Assembly: GCA_046329575.1 (NCBI GenBank) | Contig: JAXLUJ010000003.1 | Span: 124,001-188,000, forward strand | From: UBA1941 sp046329575 | GTDB taxonomy: Bacteria > Bacteroidota > Bacteroidia > Chitinophagales > LD1 | Direction: 5' to 3' | Length of the DNA: 64,000 nucleotides | Shown here: positions 46,986 to 55,526 of the stretch, in pieces | Layout: each line of letters begins with the position of its first letter | Position numbering within the stretch: position 1 is the first letter of the stretch | Position numbers and translations under genes: made by a program | The notes under the pieces: generated by a model | The model's input: the letters and a program-made list of their open reading frames with translations, nothing else | What the model was told of the DNA's origin: nothing | Databases searched by the model: none

Positions 46986-47002
46986 AATTCTAAACAATAA
47001 GC

Positions 47003-48115
47003 ATGGCAAAGGACGATAAGAAAAAAGCGAAAAAAACCACTTCGCTGCTCAACGCCGCCGACATTCAATTTTTCAGAAACTACATCAACAATGCTTCGCC
47101 AACCGGTTTTGAAGCCGCAGGGCAAAAACTTTGGCTCGATTATCTAAAGCCATCCATTGATGATTACCACGTTGATAATTACGGAACTGTTTTTGGCGTT
47201 ATCAACCCTTCCGCTTCGTTCAAAGTAGTTATTGAAGCCCATGCCGATGAAATCAGTTGGTTTGTAAGTTATATTTCAGGTGATGGGATGATTTATGTGA
47301 AACGCAATGGCGGCAGCGACCATCAGATCGCTCCATCCAAACGCGTTTGGATCCATACGCGCAAAGGCCGCGTGCCCGCCGTATTCGGATGGCCTGCTAT
47401 ACATACGCGCAAAGCCGGTCAGGAAAAAGGACCAACGGCCGAGAATATTTTTCTGGATTGCGGATGTACTTCTAAAAAAGAAGTAGAAGCTATGGATATC
47501 CACGTAGGCTGCGTAATTACTTACCAGGATGAATTTTTTGAACTGAACAACCGCTATTTTGGCGGCCGCGCGCTTGATAACCGCGCCGGTGGTTTAATGA
47601 TTGCAAAAGTGGCGCACCTCCTCAAACAGAACCGTAAAAAACTCCCTTTCGGCTTGTATATTGTGAACTCGGTGCAGGAAGAAGTGGGCCTTCGCGGTGC
47701 CGAAATGATTGCCGATACCATCTCGCCAAATTGCGCCATCATCACTGATGTGGCCCACGATACCAGCACCCCCATGATCGATAAAATAGTGGAGGGCGAC
47801 TTCCGCTGCGGCAGTGGTCCGATGCTTACTATAGGCCCCGCAGTCCATAATAATTTACTAAACCATATCCGCACTGTGGCCGATCGTAAAAAGATTCCGT
47901 ATCAAATGGACGCAGCATCGCGCGCTACCGGTACCGATACCGATGCGTTCGCCTACACCAAAGGCGGCATTCCTTCAGCGCTTATTTCACTGCCACTGCG
48001 CTATATGCACACCACCGTGGAAATGGTACACCGCGATGATGTGAACAACGTGATTTCATTGTTGTACGAATCACTGCTGGCACTCGATCCTAAAATGAGC
48101 TTTAAATATTTGTAG
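47003..48115 (+). CDS. M42 family zinc aminopeptidase
   Basis: A 370-residue cytoplasmic peptidase of the M42 clan that forms large TET-type oligomers and trims peptides. The metal ligands are visible: EAHADE (His80, Asp82), ALDNRAG (Asp, bridging), QEEVGLRG (catalytic and metal-binding glutamates) and ITDVAHD; the C-terminal TDTDAFAYTKGGIPSALISLPLRYMHTTVEM holds the last His. The N-terminal 15 residues are Lys-rich and family-atypical. No signal peptide, so a housekeeping cytosolic enzyme. Confidence 0.92.
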   Translation: MAKDDKKKAKKTTSLLNAADIQFFRNYINNASPTGFEAAGQKLWLDYLKPSIDDYHVDNYGTVFGVINPSASFKVVIEAHADEISWFVSYISGDGMIYVKRNGGSDHQIAPSKRVWIHTRKGRVPAVFGWPAIHTRKAGQEKGPTAENIFLDCGCTSKKEVEAMDIHVGCVITYQDEFFELNNRYFGGRALDNRAGGLMIAKVAHLLKQNRKKLPFGLYIVNSVQEEVGLRGAEMIADTISPNCAIITDVAHDTSTPMIDKIVEGDFRCGSGPMLTIGPAVHNNLLNHIRTVADRKKIPYQMDAASRATGTDTDAFAYTKGGIPSALISLPLRYMHTTVEMVHRDDVNNVISLLYESLLALDPKMSFKYL

Positions 48116-48122
48116 AGTGGAT

Positions 48123-48183
48123 GGCTACAAGACGCGAGACGCAAGACACAAGACACAAGACACAAGACACAAGACACAAGTTG
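48123..48183. repeat. ACAAGAC / GACACAA microsatellite
   Basis: Tandem ACAAGACACAAG units, the inverse complement of the TCTTGTG satellite at 1555-1725. Confidence 0.8.
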
Positions 48184-48261
48184 CGAGTTGCTAACGACTA
48201 AAAAAGCGAAGCAAAGATAAAAGGTATCGGGTTTGCTATAACAACCCGGCTAAATGAAAGT

Positions 48262-49218
48262 ATGATAGCGATAACGGGAGCTGCCGGTTTTATTGGTTCG
48301 AATCTGGCGCAGGCGCTGCAACAAACGCATGAATTGCTGCTGGTAGATGATTTTACCGATGAGCACAAAGCTGCCAACTTTTTAAATCTCAAAGGCCTTC
48401 GTATCGATCGCAACCAATTTGCGGATTGGTTGTTGGAAAACCCCGGAGAAGTAGATTTTATTTTTCATTTGGGCGCCCGTACCGATACCACCGAGTTCAA
48501 TTTTCGGGTTCTTGATTCGCTCAATACCAGTTACAGTAAAGTGCTTTGGGAAATTGCCACAACCCGCGGTATTCCTATGGTGTATGCTTCTTCGGCAGCA
48601 ACTTACGGTATGGGCGAATGGGGTTTTGATGATAACGAAAGCCTGGTGCCGCAACTGAAACCGCTTAATCCCTATGGGCTTTCCAAACAACTTTTTGATG
48701 TTCATGTACTGCAATCGGTGGCTCGTCCGCCGTTCTGGGCGGGATTGAAATTTTTCAATGTTTACGGTCCCCACGAAAATCACAAAGGCAGAATGGCTTC
48801 GGTGATTTTTCACGCATGGAAACAAATCCGCGAAACCGGAAAATTGCATTTGTTCGAATCGCACCGCAGCGATTTTGTACATGGCGGACAGTTACGCGAT
48901 TTCATCCATGTAAACGATGTGGTAGCCGTGTGTTGTTTCTTTCTTGAAAACCGAAAAACTTCCGGCATTTTTAATGTAGGCACCGGGAAGGCGCGCAGTT
49001 TCAACGATTTGGCCGCCGCAGTTTTTAGCGCTATGAAACGCGATGCCGTGGTTGATTACATTCCTACTCCGCTCGACATTCGCGATAAGTATCAGTATTT
49101 TACCGAGGCAAAAATGGAGAAACTGAAAAGTGCGGGATACCGTTCAGGATTTCTTCCACTGGAAGAAGGGGTGAATAGTTATATTGCATGGCTCGAAAAC
49201 GGACGGGAAAATGGCTAA
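48262..49218 (+). CDS. rfaD: ADP-L-glycero-D-manno-heptose-6-epimerase
   Basis: A 318-residue short-chain dehydrogenase that epimerises ADP-heptose for the LPS inner core. It has ITGAAGFIGSNLAQAL for NAD(P), the VDDFTDEHKAANFLNL segment typical of RfaD/HldD, the catalytic Ser in YASSAATYG and Tyr-x-x-x-Lys in NPYGLSKQ, and the C-terminal FLPLEEGVNSYIAWL. It opens the rfaD - membrane protein - lpxB unit, whose members all act in lipopolysaccharide synthesis. Confidence 0.93.
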   Translation: MIAITGAAGFIGSNLAQALQQTHELLLVDDFTDEHKAANFLNLKGLRIDRNQFADWLLENPGEVDFIFHLGARTDTTEFNFRVLDSLNTSYSKVLWEIATTRGIPMVYASSAATYGMGEWGFDDNESLVPQLKPLNPYGLSKQLFDVHVLQSVARPPFWAGLKFFNVYGPHENHKGRMASVIFHAWKQIRETGKLHLFESHRSDFVHGGQLRDFIHVNDVVAVCCFFLENRKTSGIFNVGTGKARSFNDLAAAVFSAMKRDAVVDYIPTPLDIRDKYQYFTEAKMEKLKSAGYRSGFLPLEEGVNSYIAWLENGRENG

Positions 49219-49570
49219 AAACTTTTTTTCACAACACCCCACTTTCTATAAGTACGACAAGCTTTGGATTGGCGTTTTGCTGGGGCTTATCGTTCCATCG
49301 CTCGGTATTTTTCTGGTTTACGGATATGGATTAGTACAACACTACGCTATGGGCGCTCCGCTCATCACATTGTCCATGTTATGGCATTCGGCAGCGTCCA
49401 TCAGCCGCATCAGCAGTTTTTTGAGCGTGGGTTGTATGCTGAACCTGGGTGTTTTCTATCTGTTTATCAATCGCGATTATTTCAATGTGGCCAAAGGCGT
49501 GATTCTGGCAACCATGTTGCTGGCTATTCCGGTTGTGATCGGTTTGGTGCGCAACGATGCATTCCGTTAA
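49211..49570 (+). CDS. Small four-helix membrane protein
   Basis: 119 residues, starting at ATG 49211 with MAKNFFSQHPTFYKYD; the longer reading begins 27 bases earlier inside rfaD and looks spurious. The chosen start overlaps the rfaD stop by eight bases. Four hydrophobic segments. No family recognised. It lies between rfaD and lpxB, nine bases before lpxB, so a role in LPS handling is plausible from context only. Confidence 0.75.
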   Translation: MAKNFFSQHPTFYKYDKLWIGVLLGLIVPSLGIFLVYGYGLVQHYAMGAPLITLSMLWHSAASISRISSFLSVGCMLNLGVFYLFINRDYFNVAKGVILATMLLAIPVVIGLVRNDAFR

Positions 49571-49579
49571 GCCAATTCT

Positions 49580-50683
49580 ATGAAGTATTACCTCATAGCC
49601 GGCGAGGCATCGGGCGATTTGCATGGCAGTAACCTCATGCGCGCCATTCGCGCCGAAGATCCTGCTGCAGAATTTCGTTTTTGGGGCGGCGATAAAATGC
49701 AGGCAGTAGCCCAAACCGAACCGGTGAAACACATCCGCCATCTGGCTTTCATGGGTTTTTGGGAAGTACTCAGCCATCTGCGTGAAATCACTTCCAACAT
49801 TTCTTTCTGTAAAAAAGATATGGCAGCCTGGCAACCCGATGTAGTCATTCTAATCGACTACCCGGGCTTCAATTTCCGGTTGTTGCCTTTTCTTCAACAA
49901 CAAAAGATGCGTGTGTTCTATTACATCGCACCACAGGTTTGGGCCTGGAAAGAAGGCCGCATCGAAAAACTGAAAAAATATGTAGACCGATTGTTCGTGA
50001 TCTTTCCTTTTGAAAAAAAGTATTTTGAAGATCGCGGTCTGCCGGTTGATTTTGTTGGGCATCCGCTACTCGACGCATTGCCTGATATTGCAACATTTCA
50101 GCAAACTACTTCCAAACAAATTGCATTGGTTCCCGGTAGTAGAAAAAAAGTGGTGCAATACCTGCTGCCCGAATACCTGAAAATTGTAGATGCTTTTCCG
50201 GAATACGAATTTGTAGTAACCGGCACTTCGCTTTTGGGGGAAGCTTTTTACCGCAAATTGATGGGATCTGCTCGCGCCAAATTGGTCATAGACGGCACCT
50301 ACCACGTCTTGCAGCAATCCACAGCCGCTTTGGTTACCAGCGGCACGGCTACTTTGGAAACCGCGCTGCTGGGTGTGCCTGAAGTGATTTGCTATAAGGG
50401 TAATCCGGTTTCGGTATGGCTGGCGCGGCGTTTGGTAAAAAAGATTTCGTTCATCGGCATGGTGAACCTGATAGCCGGCAGAAAGGTGGTTGCTGAATTG
50501 ATACAGGAAGAGTTGAATGCGTATAATCTGATTACCGAATTGCGCGCTATCCTTGAAAAGGGCCGTCGCGAAAAGGTGCTGGCCGATTATGAAGAAGTGC
50601 GCCGCCTGCTGGGCAGTGCGGGCGCCTCGGCACGCGCAGCAAAATTAATGGTAGGCTATTTGAAAAACGAACCGAAAAGTTAG
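49580..50683 (+). CDS. lpxB: Lipid-A-disaccharide synthase
   Basis: LpxB joins UDP-2,3-diacylglucosamine and lipid X to form the lipid A disaccharide at the inner membrane. The 367-residue protein starts with YLIAGEASGDLHGSNLMRAI, has FMGFWEVL, LIDYPGFNFRL, YYIAPQVWAWKEGR, ALVPGSRKKVVQYLLPEYLKI, and TSGTATLETALLGVPEVICYKGNPVS, which are the family's diagnostic motifs. Length is normal. Third gene of the rfaD operon. Confidence 0.95.
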   Translation: MKYYLIAGEASGDLHGSNLMRAIRAEDPAAEFRFWGGDKMQAVAQTEPVKHIRHLAFMGFWEVLSHLREITSNISFCKKDMAAWQPDVVILIDYPGFNFRLLPFLQQQKMRVFYYIAPQVWAWKEGRIEKLKKYVDRLFVIFPFEKKYFEDRGLPVDFVGHPLLDALPDIATFQQTTSKQIALVPGSRKKVVQYLLPEYLKIVDAFPEYEFVVTGTSLLGEAFYRKLMGSARAKLVIDGTYHVLQQSTAALVTSGTATLETALLGVPEVICYKGNPVSVWLARRLVKKISFIGMVNLIAGRKVVAELIQEELNAYNLITELRAILEKGRREKVLADYEEVRRLLGSAGASARAAKLMVGYLKNEPKS

Positions 50684-50693
50684 TTTTGCGCTC

Positions 50694-50773
<80 letters not shown>

Positions 50774-50785
50774 GCTAGTAATAGC

Positions 50786-50822
50786 AAGGGTTTCAGAGGT
50801 TTTCTGAAACCCTTCTTTTTTT
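50786..50822 (+). terminator. Terminator supplied by the element to tRNA-Ala
   Basis: AAGGGTTTCAG and CTGAAACCCTT form an 11-bp stem with a seven-base loop and a CTTTTTTT tail just inside the left end. It replaces the native terminator displaced to 61415-61445. Confidence 0.85.
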
Positions 50823-50825
50823 GTA

Positions 50826-50846
50826 AGTGAAACAATAGTGAAACAT
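50826..50846. promoter_or_regulatory. Probable left arm-type integrase-binding site
   Basis: The 21-mer of two GTGAAACA units (11 bases apart) is identical to 61233-61253, near the other end. Paired short repeats near both ends are typical of arm-type sites. Confidence 0.6.
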
Positions 50847-50993
50847 CTAGATGGAATCGTCTATTGCGGATGTCGGCTTGCTTCTCTTAAAAAGTAGGTA
50901 GCCTGCTATCATAGCTAAGATGAAAAGGGCTAAATAGACCCAAAAGTTGCCTCCCGAAGGGCTAATTGTGATATTTGATGTACTCGTTAACAT
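50847..50993 (-). CDS. Small membrane protein (48 residues)
   Basis: An unlisted short reading frame: MLTSTSNITISPSGGNFWVY, then a hydrophobic helix (YLALFILAMIAGYLLF) and a basic tail (KRSKPTSAIDDSI). It starts 11 bases after the stop of the 193-residue gene, so it is the last gene of the replication-type operon. Coding status rests on the clean frame, tail pattern and close spacing. Confidence 0.55.
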   Translation of the reverse strand: MLTSTSNITISPSGGNFWVYLALFILAMIAGYLLFKRSKPTSAIDDSI

Positions 50994-51004
50994 ATTACTC
51001 GTTT

Positions 51005-51586
51005 TTAGTTTTTATCAATGCTTGTTTCTACCAAAACGTTAATTAGTTCGCCTAAGGTTTTGATTTCCTTCTTTCCCTTTTCGCCTGTTTTAGAAAGGTA
51101 TTCGATCTTCTTTCCTTTATAGCGTTCGAACATTGCTTGCAAATCAGCGTTCGTGAGAATGTCTTCCTGTAACTCTTTCAATGCCGCATTCTCCTCACAA
51201 AGACTTTCAATGCGCAATTCATAATCTTCTCTGGCAAACTTAGTGCGCTGTTCAGAAATGGCTTCGCGTACCTCCAACACCGCATCAAACAAGGGGGAAA
51301 GCTGTTCACCCAAGACGTTGTTCAGCTGGCTTAAAAATAGCTCTGGATTCAATTTTTCTGCCGAAGGGTTCGACGGCTCCAATGTTGGCTTGGCAGAACT
51401 TGAAACGTCCTTTTCGTTTTGTGTGAAGCTCGAAACAATCGTTTCGACATGTTCACTGAGGGTAACGCCTAACTTTTGCGCTTCCCCTAACAATTTCATT
51501 TTTAGTTCTGGCAGGCATTTAAACCCGACTGTAATTTTTTTCTGGTTGCCGTTTGTAGGCTCGGCTGCCGTTTGTAGAATTTCCAT
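51005..51586 (-). CDS. RHH-like DNA-binding protein with coiled coil
   Basis: 193 residues. The N-terminal segment ITVGFKCLPELKMKLLGEAQKLGVTLSEHVETIVSSF (about 17-53) has the ribbon-helix-helix pattern. A Ser/Pro-rich linker precedes a long helical, coiled-coil C-terminal half (about 85-190, REAISEQRTKFAREDYELRIESL). Such proteins often form relaxosome or partition complexes. No relaxase is found in the element. It follows the 57-residue HTH gene by 101 bases. Confidence 0.65.
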   Translation of the reverse strand: MEILQTAAEPTNGNQKKITVGFKCLPELKMKLLGEAQKLGVTLSEHVETIVSSFTQNEKDVSSSAKPTLEPSNPSAEKLNPELFLSQLNNVLGEQLSPLFDAVLEVREAISEQRTKFAREDYELRIESLCEENAALKELQEDILTNADLQAMFERYKGKKIEYLSKTGEKGKKEIKTLGELINVLVETSIDKN

Positions 51587-51687
51587 GTTTCGAATTGTTT
51601 GTGCAAATAAACAACCCGAATAAACCGTGCTTTGTACTTAATCCACGTTACTATCAGTTAACCCTAGTTAATCTTAGTTATTGTGGG

Positions 51688-51861
51688 TTAGTCAGGTGAG
51701 CCTAGATACGAAACAATTTTTTCCACTTGTTTTGGCGTTAAGGTTCTTGACGTTTTTTCTAATCCAAGTTCAGGAACTTTGGAAAGCCATCTTTTGAACG
51801 TTTCATAGCTCACACCGTAAAGCTTTGCAAGCTGCATTTTATTATAGGCTTGAATTTTCAT
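51688..51861 (-). CDS. Small HTH protein (57 residues), DUF4248-like
   Basis: A short frame reading MKIQAYNKMQLAKLYGVSY, then ETFKRWLSKVPELGL, and ending KQVEKIVSYLGSPD. The NKMQLAKLYGVSYETFKRWL part is a helix-turn-helix of the kind found in DUF4248 proteins of Bacteroidota mobile elements. Its ATG overlaps the TGA stop of the ATPase gene (ATGA, 51858-51861), so it is translationally coupled. Confidence 0.7.
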   Translation of the reverse strand: MKIQAYNKMQLAKLYGVSYETFKRWLSKVPELGLEKTSRTLTPKQVEKIVSYLGSPD

Positions 51862-52916
51862 AGTGCTTTTTGTTGGGACGGATGGGACACTTGGGACGTT
51901 GTTCCTTCCGTCCCAAGTGTCCCATCTCTTTGAGCACGCTCAATTATTCTACCGACCTTTTTGTGATTGGTATTGTGTCGTCTCGCTAGTTCACGATGAG
52001 ATAAGCTCGGGTTTCCTTGAATGTCTTTAAGGATTTCTTGTTCCAGCTTACTTTGATCCTCATCGGAATAAACCCTTAGGTGTTTTCTTTCCTTATCACA
52101 ACCTTGATAACAGAACTGAACGAATGCTTCATTTTTCTCTAGGGTGCAAACTATCACATTCTCTTCCTCATATTCTTTTTCACATACTCGGGCTTTCATC
52201 TGTTTTATGTATCGGATGCTTTTGTCTTGAGTGCTTTCGCCTATTGCAAATATGCTATCCGCAAAATTCGCCAGCTGTTTGCTTCCGCCTAAGTCGTTCA
52301 CTGTAAGTGGGCGGCTTTGATCTCGTTTCGGTGTGTGTGCTAAAATCAGGATGGAAAGGCCGTATGCCTTTTTGAGACGAGTTAAGAGTTGCATAAGCAT
52401 TATAGCTTCCTTTCCGGTTTCTGTACCTAAAATCCTTAAAAACGAAATATTATCTATTATCAAAACCTTACTTCCGGTTTCTTTGATAACTTTTTCAACC
52501 GCACTTTCGAAGTGTTCTTCAAAAGCTCCCAAATCTTGAAAAGCCGTATTTATTTCTACACGCAAAAAAAGCGGTGAAAAGTGGTAAAAGCTAACCTCAT
52601 TGGAATAGCGAAGAAAGAACTGTTGACTGCTCTGTTCAAAATCACAGTAAACAACCTTTTGAATAGCCGCCTTACAATGTAAAACACCTAAACTTCCATG
52701 GTTGCAAATAAGGTTAGCTATTTGCACTGCTAAAATTGACTTCCCTACGTTGGTATCTGCGAACATTATTGCAAGTTCGCCTTCGTGCCAAAGTGTACCG
52801 AATAGCGGAAGTGGGATGGGCTTTTCTTTGGCTTCCTCCATCCAATTATTTACCGTTTTGACGGCAAACAAAGGCTCCTGAGATTCATTCAAAAGTTCAT
52901 CTTCATATTTCTTCAT
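51858..52916 (-). CDS. RepA-like AAA ATPase
   Basis: A 352-residue P-loop ATPase of the RepA/AAA_25 class, used for replication or as helicase in Bacteroidota mobile elements. Walker A is ADTNVGKS (about 54-61) and Walker B VLIIDNI (about 152-158), followed by sensor-like ILILAHTPKR and ANDLGGSKQLANFADS-type motifs. The last 70 residues have a winged-helix-like segment (SLSHRELARRHNTNHKKVGRIIE), which should bind DNA. It starts one base after the 135-residue gene and overlaps the next by ATGA. Confidence 0.85.
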   Translation of the reverse strand: MKKYEDELLNESQEPLFAVKTVNNWMEEAKEKPIPLPLFGTLWHEGELAIMFADTNVGKSILAVQIANLICNHGSLGVLHCKAAIQKVVYCDFEQSSQQFFLRYSNEVSFYHFSPLFLRVEINTAFQDLGAFEEHFESAVEKVIKETGSKVLIIDNISFLRILGTETGKEAIMLMQLLTRLKKAYGLSILILAHTPKRDQSRPLTVNDLGGSKQLANFADSIFAIGESTQDKSIRYIKQMKARVCEKEYEEENVIVCTLEKNEAFVQFCYQGCDKERKHLRVYSDEDQSKLEQEILKDIQGNPSLSHRELARRHNTNHKKVGRIIERAQRDGTLGTEGTTSQVSHPSQQKAL

Positions 52917-52917
52917 T

Positions 52918-53325
52918 CTACTTGTTTTTTATGGGTTTCATTTGGGAAATTGCTTTTATAGTGGCTTGCATTCGATGGCAATTTGATTCTACCAATGCGC
53001 GTTGTATTTGTGATTTTTCTTGTTCCAAGGCGTCAATCTGATCTTCATAATAGGCACTGATCTTCGCAAGTTGACAGTTATATGAATTTTGCAATTCATC
53101 ACTAGCTTTTAGGAAACCTAGACCTTCGTTTATATCGGAACGGATGGCGTGAATACACCTCTGGTTCTTAATTACGTCAACGGACGGATTTTCGAACATC
53201 TCTAGAGAATCTAAGTGCTTTACTTTTGCCGCCTTTTTCTTTAGATTACTTAAAAAGCGTTCCCGCTCTATGGCATAAACAGATTCCATAAGTCCAACGT
53301 TTACAAAAGGTTTACTTGCGTTCAC
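52918..53325 (-). CDS. Hypothetical helical protein
   Basis: 135 residues, no signal or membrane helix, predicted almost entirely helical with coiled-coil features (AKISAYYEDQIDALEQEKSQIQRALVES). No family recognised. It sits between the excisionase-like HTH gene (six bases) and the RepA-like ATPase (one base), so it belongs to the element's replication or excision operon. Confidence 0.6.
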   Translation of the reverse strand: MNASKPFVNVGLMESVYAIERERFLSNLKKKAAKVKHLDSLEMFENPSVDVIKNQRCIHAIRSDINEGLGFLKASDELQNSYNCQLAKISAYYEDQIDALEQEKSQIQRALVESNCHRMQATIKAISQMKPIKNK

Positions 53326-53331
53326 GTGGAT

Positions 53332-53655
53332 TTACTTTACTGGTTTACCTAGTGTTTCAGCAAAGATTTCTTCGTTAGTTTTCTGTTTACCAACGTTCAC
53401 CCATGCTTCTAATTCACTTCTCCTGAAATAGAGTTTCTTGCCCCTTTTAAAAAAGGGAATTTCATGTCTGGAGGTAAACCCATATAGGGTTTGTTTCGAC
53501 AAGTTTAAAAACGCGCTTGCTTCCAGAACGTTCATTAGTTCGTTACTCACTGTATGGGTGCTTTGGCTGCTATCAGCTAAAGCTCGTACCAACGAAAGTT
53601 GAATAAGGCTTTGAAGTTCGTCTGCCGTGGTTACTATAACTTTGTTCATCATCAT
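53332..53655 (-). CDS. Excisionase-like helix-turn-helix protein
   Basis: 107 residues from the ATG at 53655 (three ATG codons in a row; the upstream frame adds AT-rich spacer). It has MNVLEASAFLNLSKQTLYGFTSRHEIPFFKRGKKLYFRRSELEAWV, the HTH_17 / MerR-like pattern of excisionases. In integrative elements, such proteins direct excision. First gene of the operon. A 13-bp inverted repeat lies just upstream (53691-53729). Confidence 0.85.
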   Translation of the reverse strand: MMMNKVIVTTADELQSLIQLSLVRALADSSQSTHTVSNELMNVLEASAFLNLSKQTLYGFTSRHEIPFFKRGKKLYFRRSELEAWVNVGKQKTNEEIFAETLGKPVK

Positions 53656-53690
53656 TATTTTGATGATGCAATACTGATAAGGAATGATAA

Positions 53691-53729
53691 TAAAAGTCAT
53701 TGCCGCAATGATTGCTGCAATGACTTTTA
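53691..53729. terminator. 13-bp perfect inverted repeat, terminator or operator
   Basis: TAAAAGTCATTGC and GCAATGACTTTTA form a 13-bp stem with a 13-base loop that itself contains GCAAT-G-ATTGC. It lies between the decayed regulator and the excisionase-like gene. A T-rich end in both directions allows termination; the symmetry also fits an operator. Confidence 0.65.
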
Positions 53730-53730
53730 T

Positions 53731-54633
53731 TTATAACTCTTTCGTTTTCTTAGTATTTGGTTTGATTGCATCAAACATCTTTTTGTAAGATTTGGTGTAA
53801 ACGCCTAAGTATGTTGCTCCTGATAATTTGTCGGACGTAGGTTTTAACACTTCAAAAATAGTATCGGCCTTGGTAAAAGATTGGCTTATTAGTTTTGGTT
53901 TTATTTCTGCTATCCAGCCATTCTTGTGGAGTTCGACAAATAATTCACCTTATTGCTTTTGAGTTCCTAGCCACTCAATTTTTTCATTCGGCATAACATG
54001 GATTCCGTTTAAACCCTCTAGCTTTTCATTTAAGTAAGAAAGGAGCTTTTTTTCTAATTGAAATGATAAACAAACTGCTAGTAACGATTTAATAGGGCGC
54101 TCCGCTTTTACATATTTTTCAACATCGGGGTTATCTATACTCCAATTTTCAAAGGCGCTTATTATCGATGTAAAATGCTGCTCGAAATTTTGAGGGCCTA
54201 ACGTTAATGCAACAGCGGATTGGATGAAATCATTGTCTTTTAGAACACTAAACTCCTCAGGAATATGTGGTCTTAAAGTTGGCATCGAAGGCATCACAGC
54301 ATTCGAAAATTGGATTAAATCATCCAAATTCTTTTCTAATATGTTGTCGACTGTGTGCGGGAAACCATTTTCGAATTTTAATAAAATCTCCTCTCTCCTT
54401 CTTTGAATAAAGAGAGCTCTTTCCGTAGGAAGCCTGTCGTTTAAAAGCTTTTCTATACGCGCTTTCTCATCATTAAGTAGAAAATCGAACGTACTGGCAG
54501 TTGTAGGGTCAATCTTTCGTATGCAATCTCCTATTGGAATTCTCTTAAATTCCTCCAAGTTTGCAAACAATTGTGGTAAATGACCTTCGCTGAATAAGAG
54601 TCGAATATCATTCTCAATCAATTTAGCTAACAA
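53731..54633 (-). pseudogene. RteC-like regulator broken by an in-frame ochre stop
   Basis: The frame from 54633 reads 227 residues and ends at NEKIEWLGTQKQ-TAA (53950-53952). In the same frame the next codons read GELFVELHKNGWIAEIKPKL... for 72 more codons to 53731, with SKSYKKMF-type ending. RteC and related Bacteroidota element proteins have exactly such a W-x-G-T-x-x-x-LxxLFxxL block, so the TAA very probably replaced TTA (Leu). The start is also unclear (TTG at 54633, or a frameshifted ATG at 54658). Alternatively the stop is read through or the shorter protein suffices. Confidence 0.7.
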
Positions 54634-54654
54634 CCTCCATCTCCTTTATAATTT

Positions 54655-54793
54655 TCATGATTCCCACTGATATGTACAAACCTTCTTTAAAAGCTTAATC
54701 ACTTCTTCTTTGTATTCGCCAAATTTGTAAGCTTCTAAACGCTACTTCTATTTTGGAATCAAACGACTTTTTTTCTGTAATGGTCCAGTTCAT
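54655..54793 (-). pseudogene. Possible frameshifted 45-residue gene remnant
   Basis: From ATG 54793 the frame reads MNWTITEKKSFDSKIEVAF, then is out of frame; skipping one A restores EAYKFGEYKEEVIKLLKKV and CTYQWES with a TGA that overlaps ATG 54658. The 139-base span equals 46 codons plus one base. Judged by composition only. Confidence 0.35.
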
Positions 54794-54885
54794 TAAATAC
54801 AAAAAGGCTTCAATACATCTTTACAAATAGTTCCTTCATTCTTGTATTCGTTAGTGCCGAAAATTTCAAAGCAAACGTACTATAT

Positions 54886-55245
54886 TCAATTATTGATTCT
54901 ATGGCAATTAAAGCCATTCGATGAACGAACATTTAGATATGCATCGGCATTACGTTCAGTTCCGCAAAAGGAATACCCAGAGTAAACTCGATCGTGTGTT
55001 TGTGAGCAACTGTCGCCAATCATCAATAGGCTATCTTTATAATGGTTAAATGCACTAACACTGACAAAGTAATCAGTACATATTTCGGTGTTAGCACGCC
55101 AAAAGTAGTAACAGGAAAACTCACAATACACACATGCCTCTTTTTTACAAGAAGATATCAAAAAAGTCAAGCATAGAATAAGTATAATGTGAAAGAAATT
55201 TAATTTAACCTTATTCAGCTTTGCACGAGTATCTTTGTAGTTCAT
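54886..55245 (-). CDS. Cys-rich lipoprotein (element)
   Basis: 119 residues, lipobox LISSC (Cys33) after a hydrophobic segment. The mature part is rich in Cys (CVYCEFSCYYF, ICTDY, SCSQT, SGYSFCG, NCHRI), nine in all. It overlaps the end of the next gene upstream by 35 bases. Function unknown; the pair with 55211-55525 suggests related surface roles. Confidence 0.65.
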   Translation of the reverse strand: MNYKDTRAKLNKVKLNFFHIILILCLTFLISSCKKEACVYCEFSCYYFWRANTEICTDYFVSVSAFNHYKDSLLMIGDSCSQTHDRVYSGYSFCGTERNADAYLNVRSSNGFNCHRINN

Positions 55246-55525
55246 ATGTTTTCTTTAAGTTTTCCAACGATTGTTTGTCATCGCATATTTCATTTGAAGT
55301 TTGGATTGCACTGGCTGATTTGCAGGAATAATGGTATTGATAGTCGTATTGGGAAAGAATAGTATCAAAAACACGGTCTGAGGGAAATTCAGTATTACAT
55401 AGTGTATCTTTATAACCAAATGAGGGAGCTTCACATATTACACAGCGATTGCTGCAAGTCATGCACTTCCTACAGTCCATTAGGAACAAGGATAAGAAAA
55501 CGCCAAGAAAAAAGGTGCTTTTCAT
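55211..55525 (-). CDS. Cys-rich lipoprotein-like protein (element)
   Basis: 104 residues from the ATG at 55525. The N-terminal hydrophobic segment MKSTFFLGVFLSLFLMDCRKC has a Cys in lipobox position (LMDC), then CMTCSNRCVICEAP, a zinc-ribbon-like cluster, and later SCKSASAIQ and ICDDKQ. Overlaps the T9SS gene upstream end by zero to a few bases and the following lipoprotein gene by 35. No family recognised. Confidence 0.6.
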   Translation of the reverse strand: MKSTFFLGVFLSLFLMDCRKCMTCSNRCVICEAPSFGYKDTLCNTEFPSDRVFDTILSQYDYQYHYSCKSASAIQTSNEICDDKQSLENLKKTYELQRYSCKAE

Positions 55526-55526
55526 A

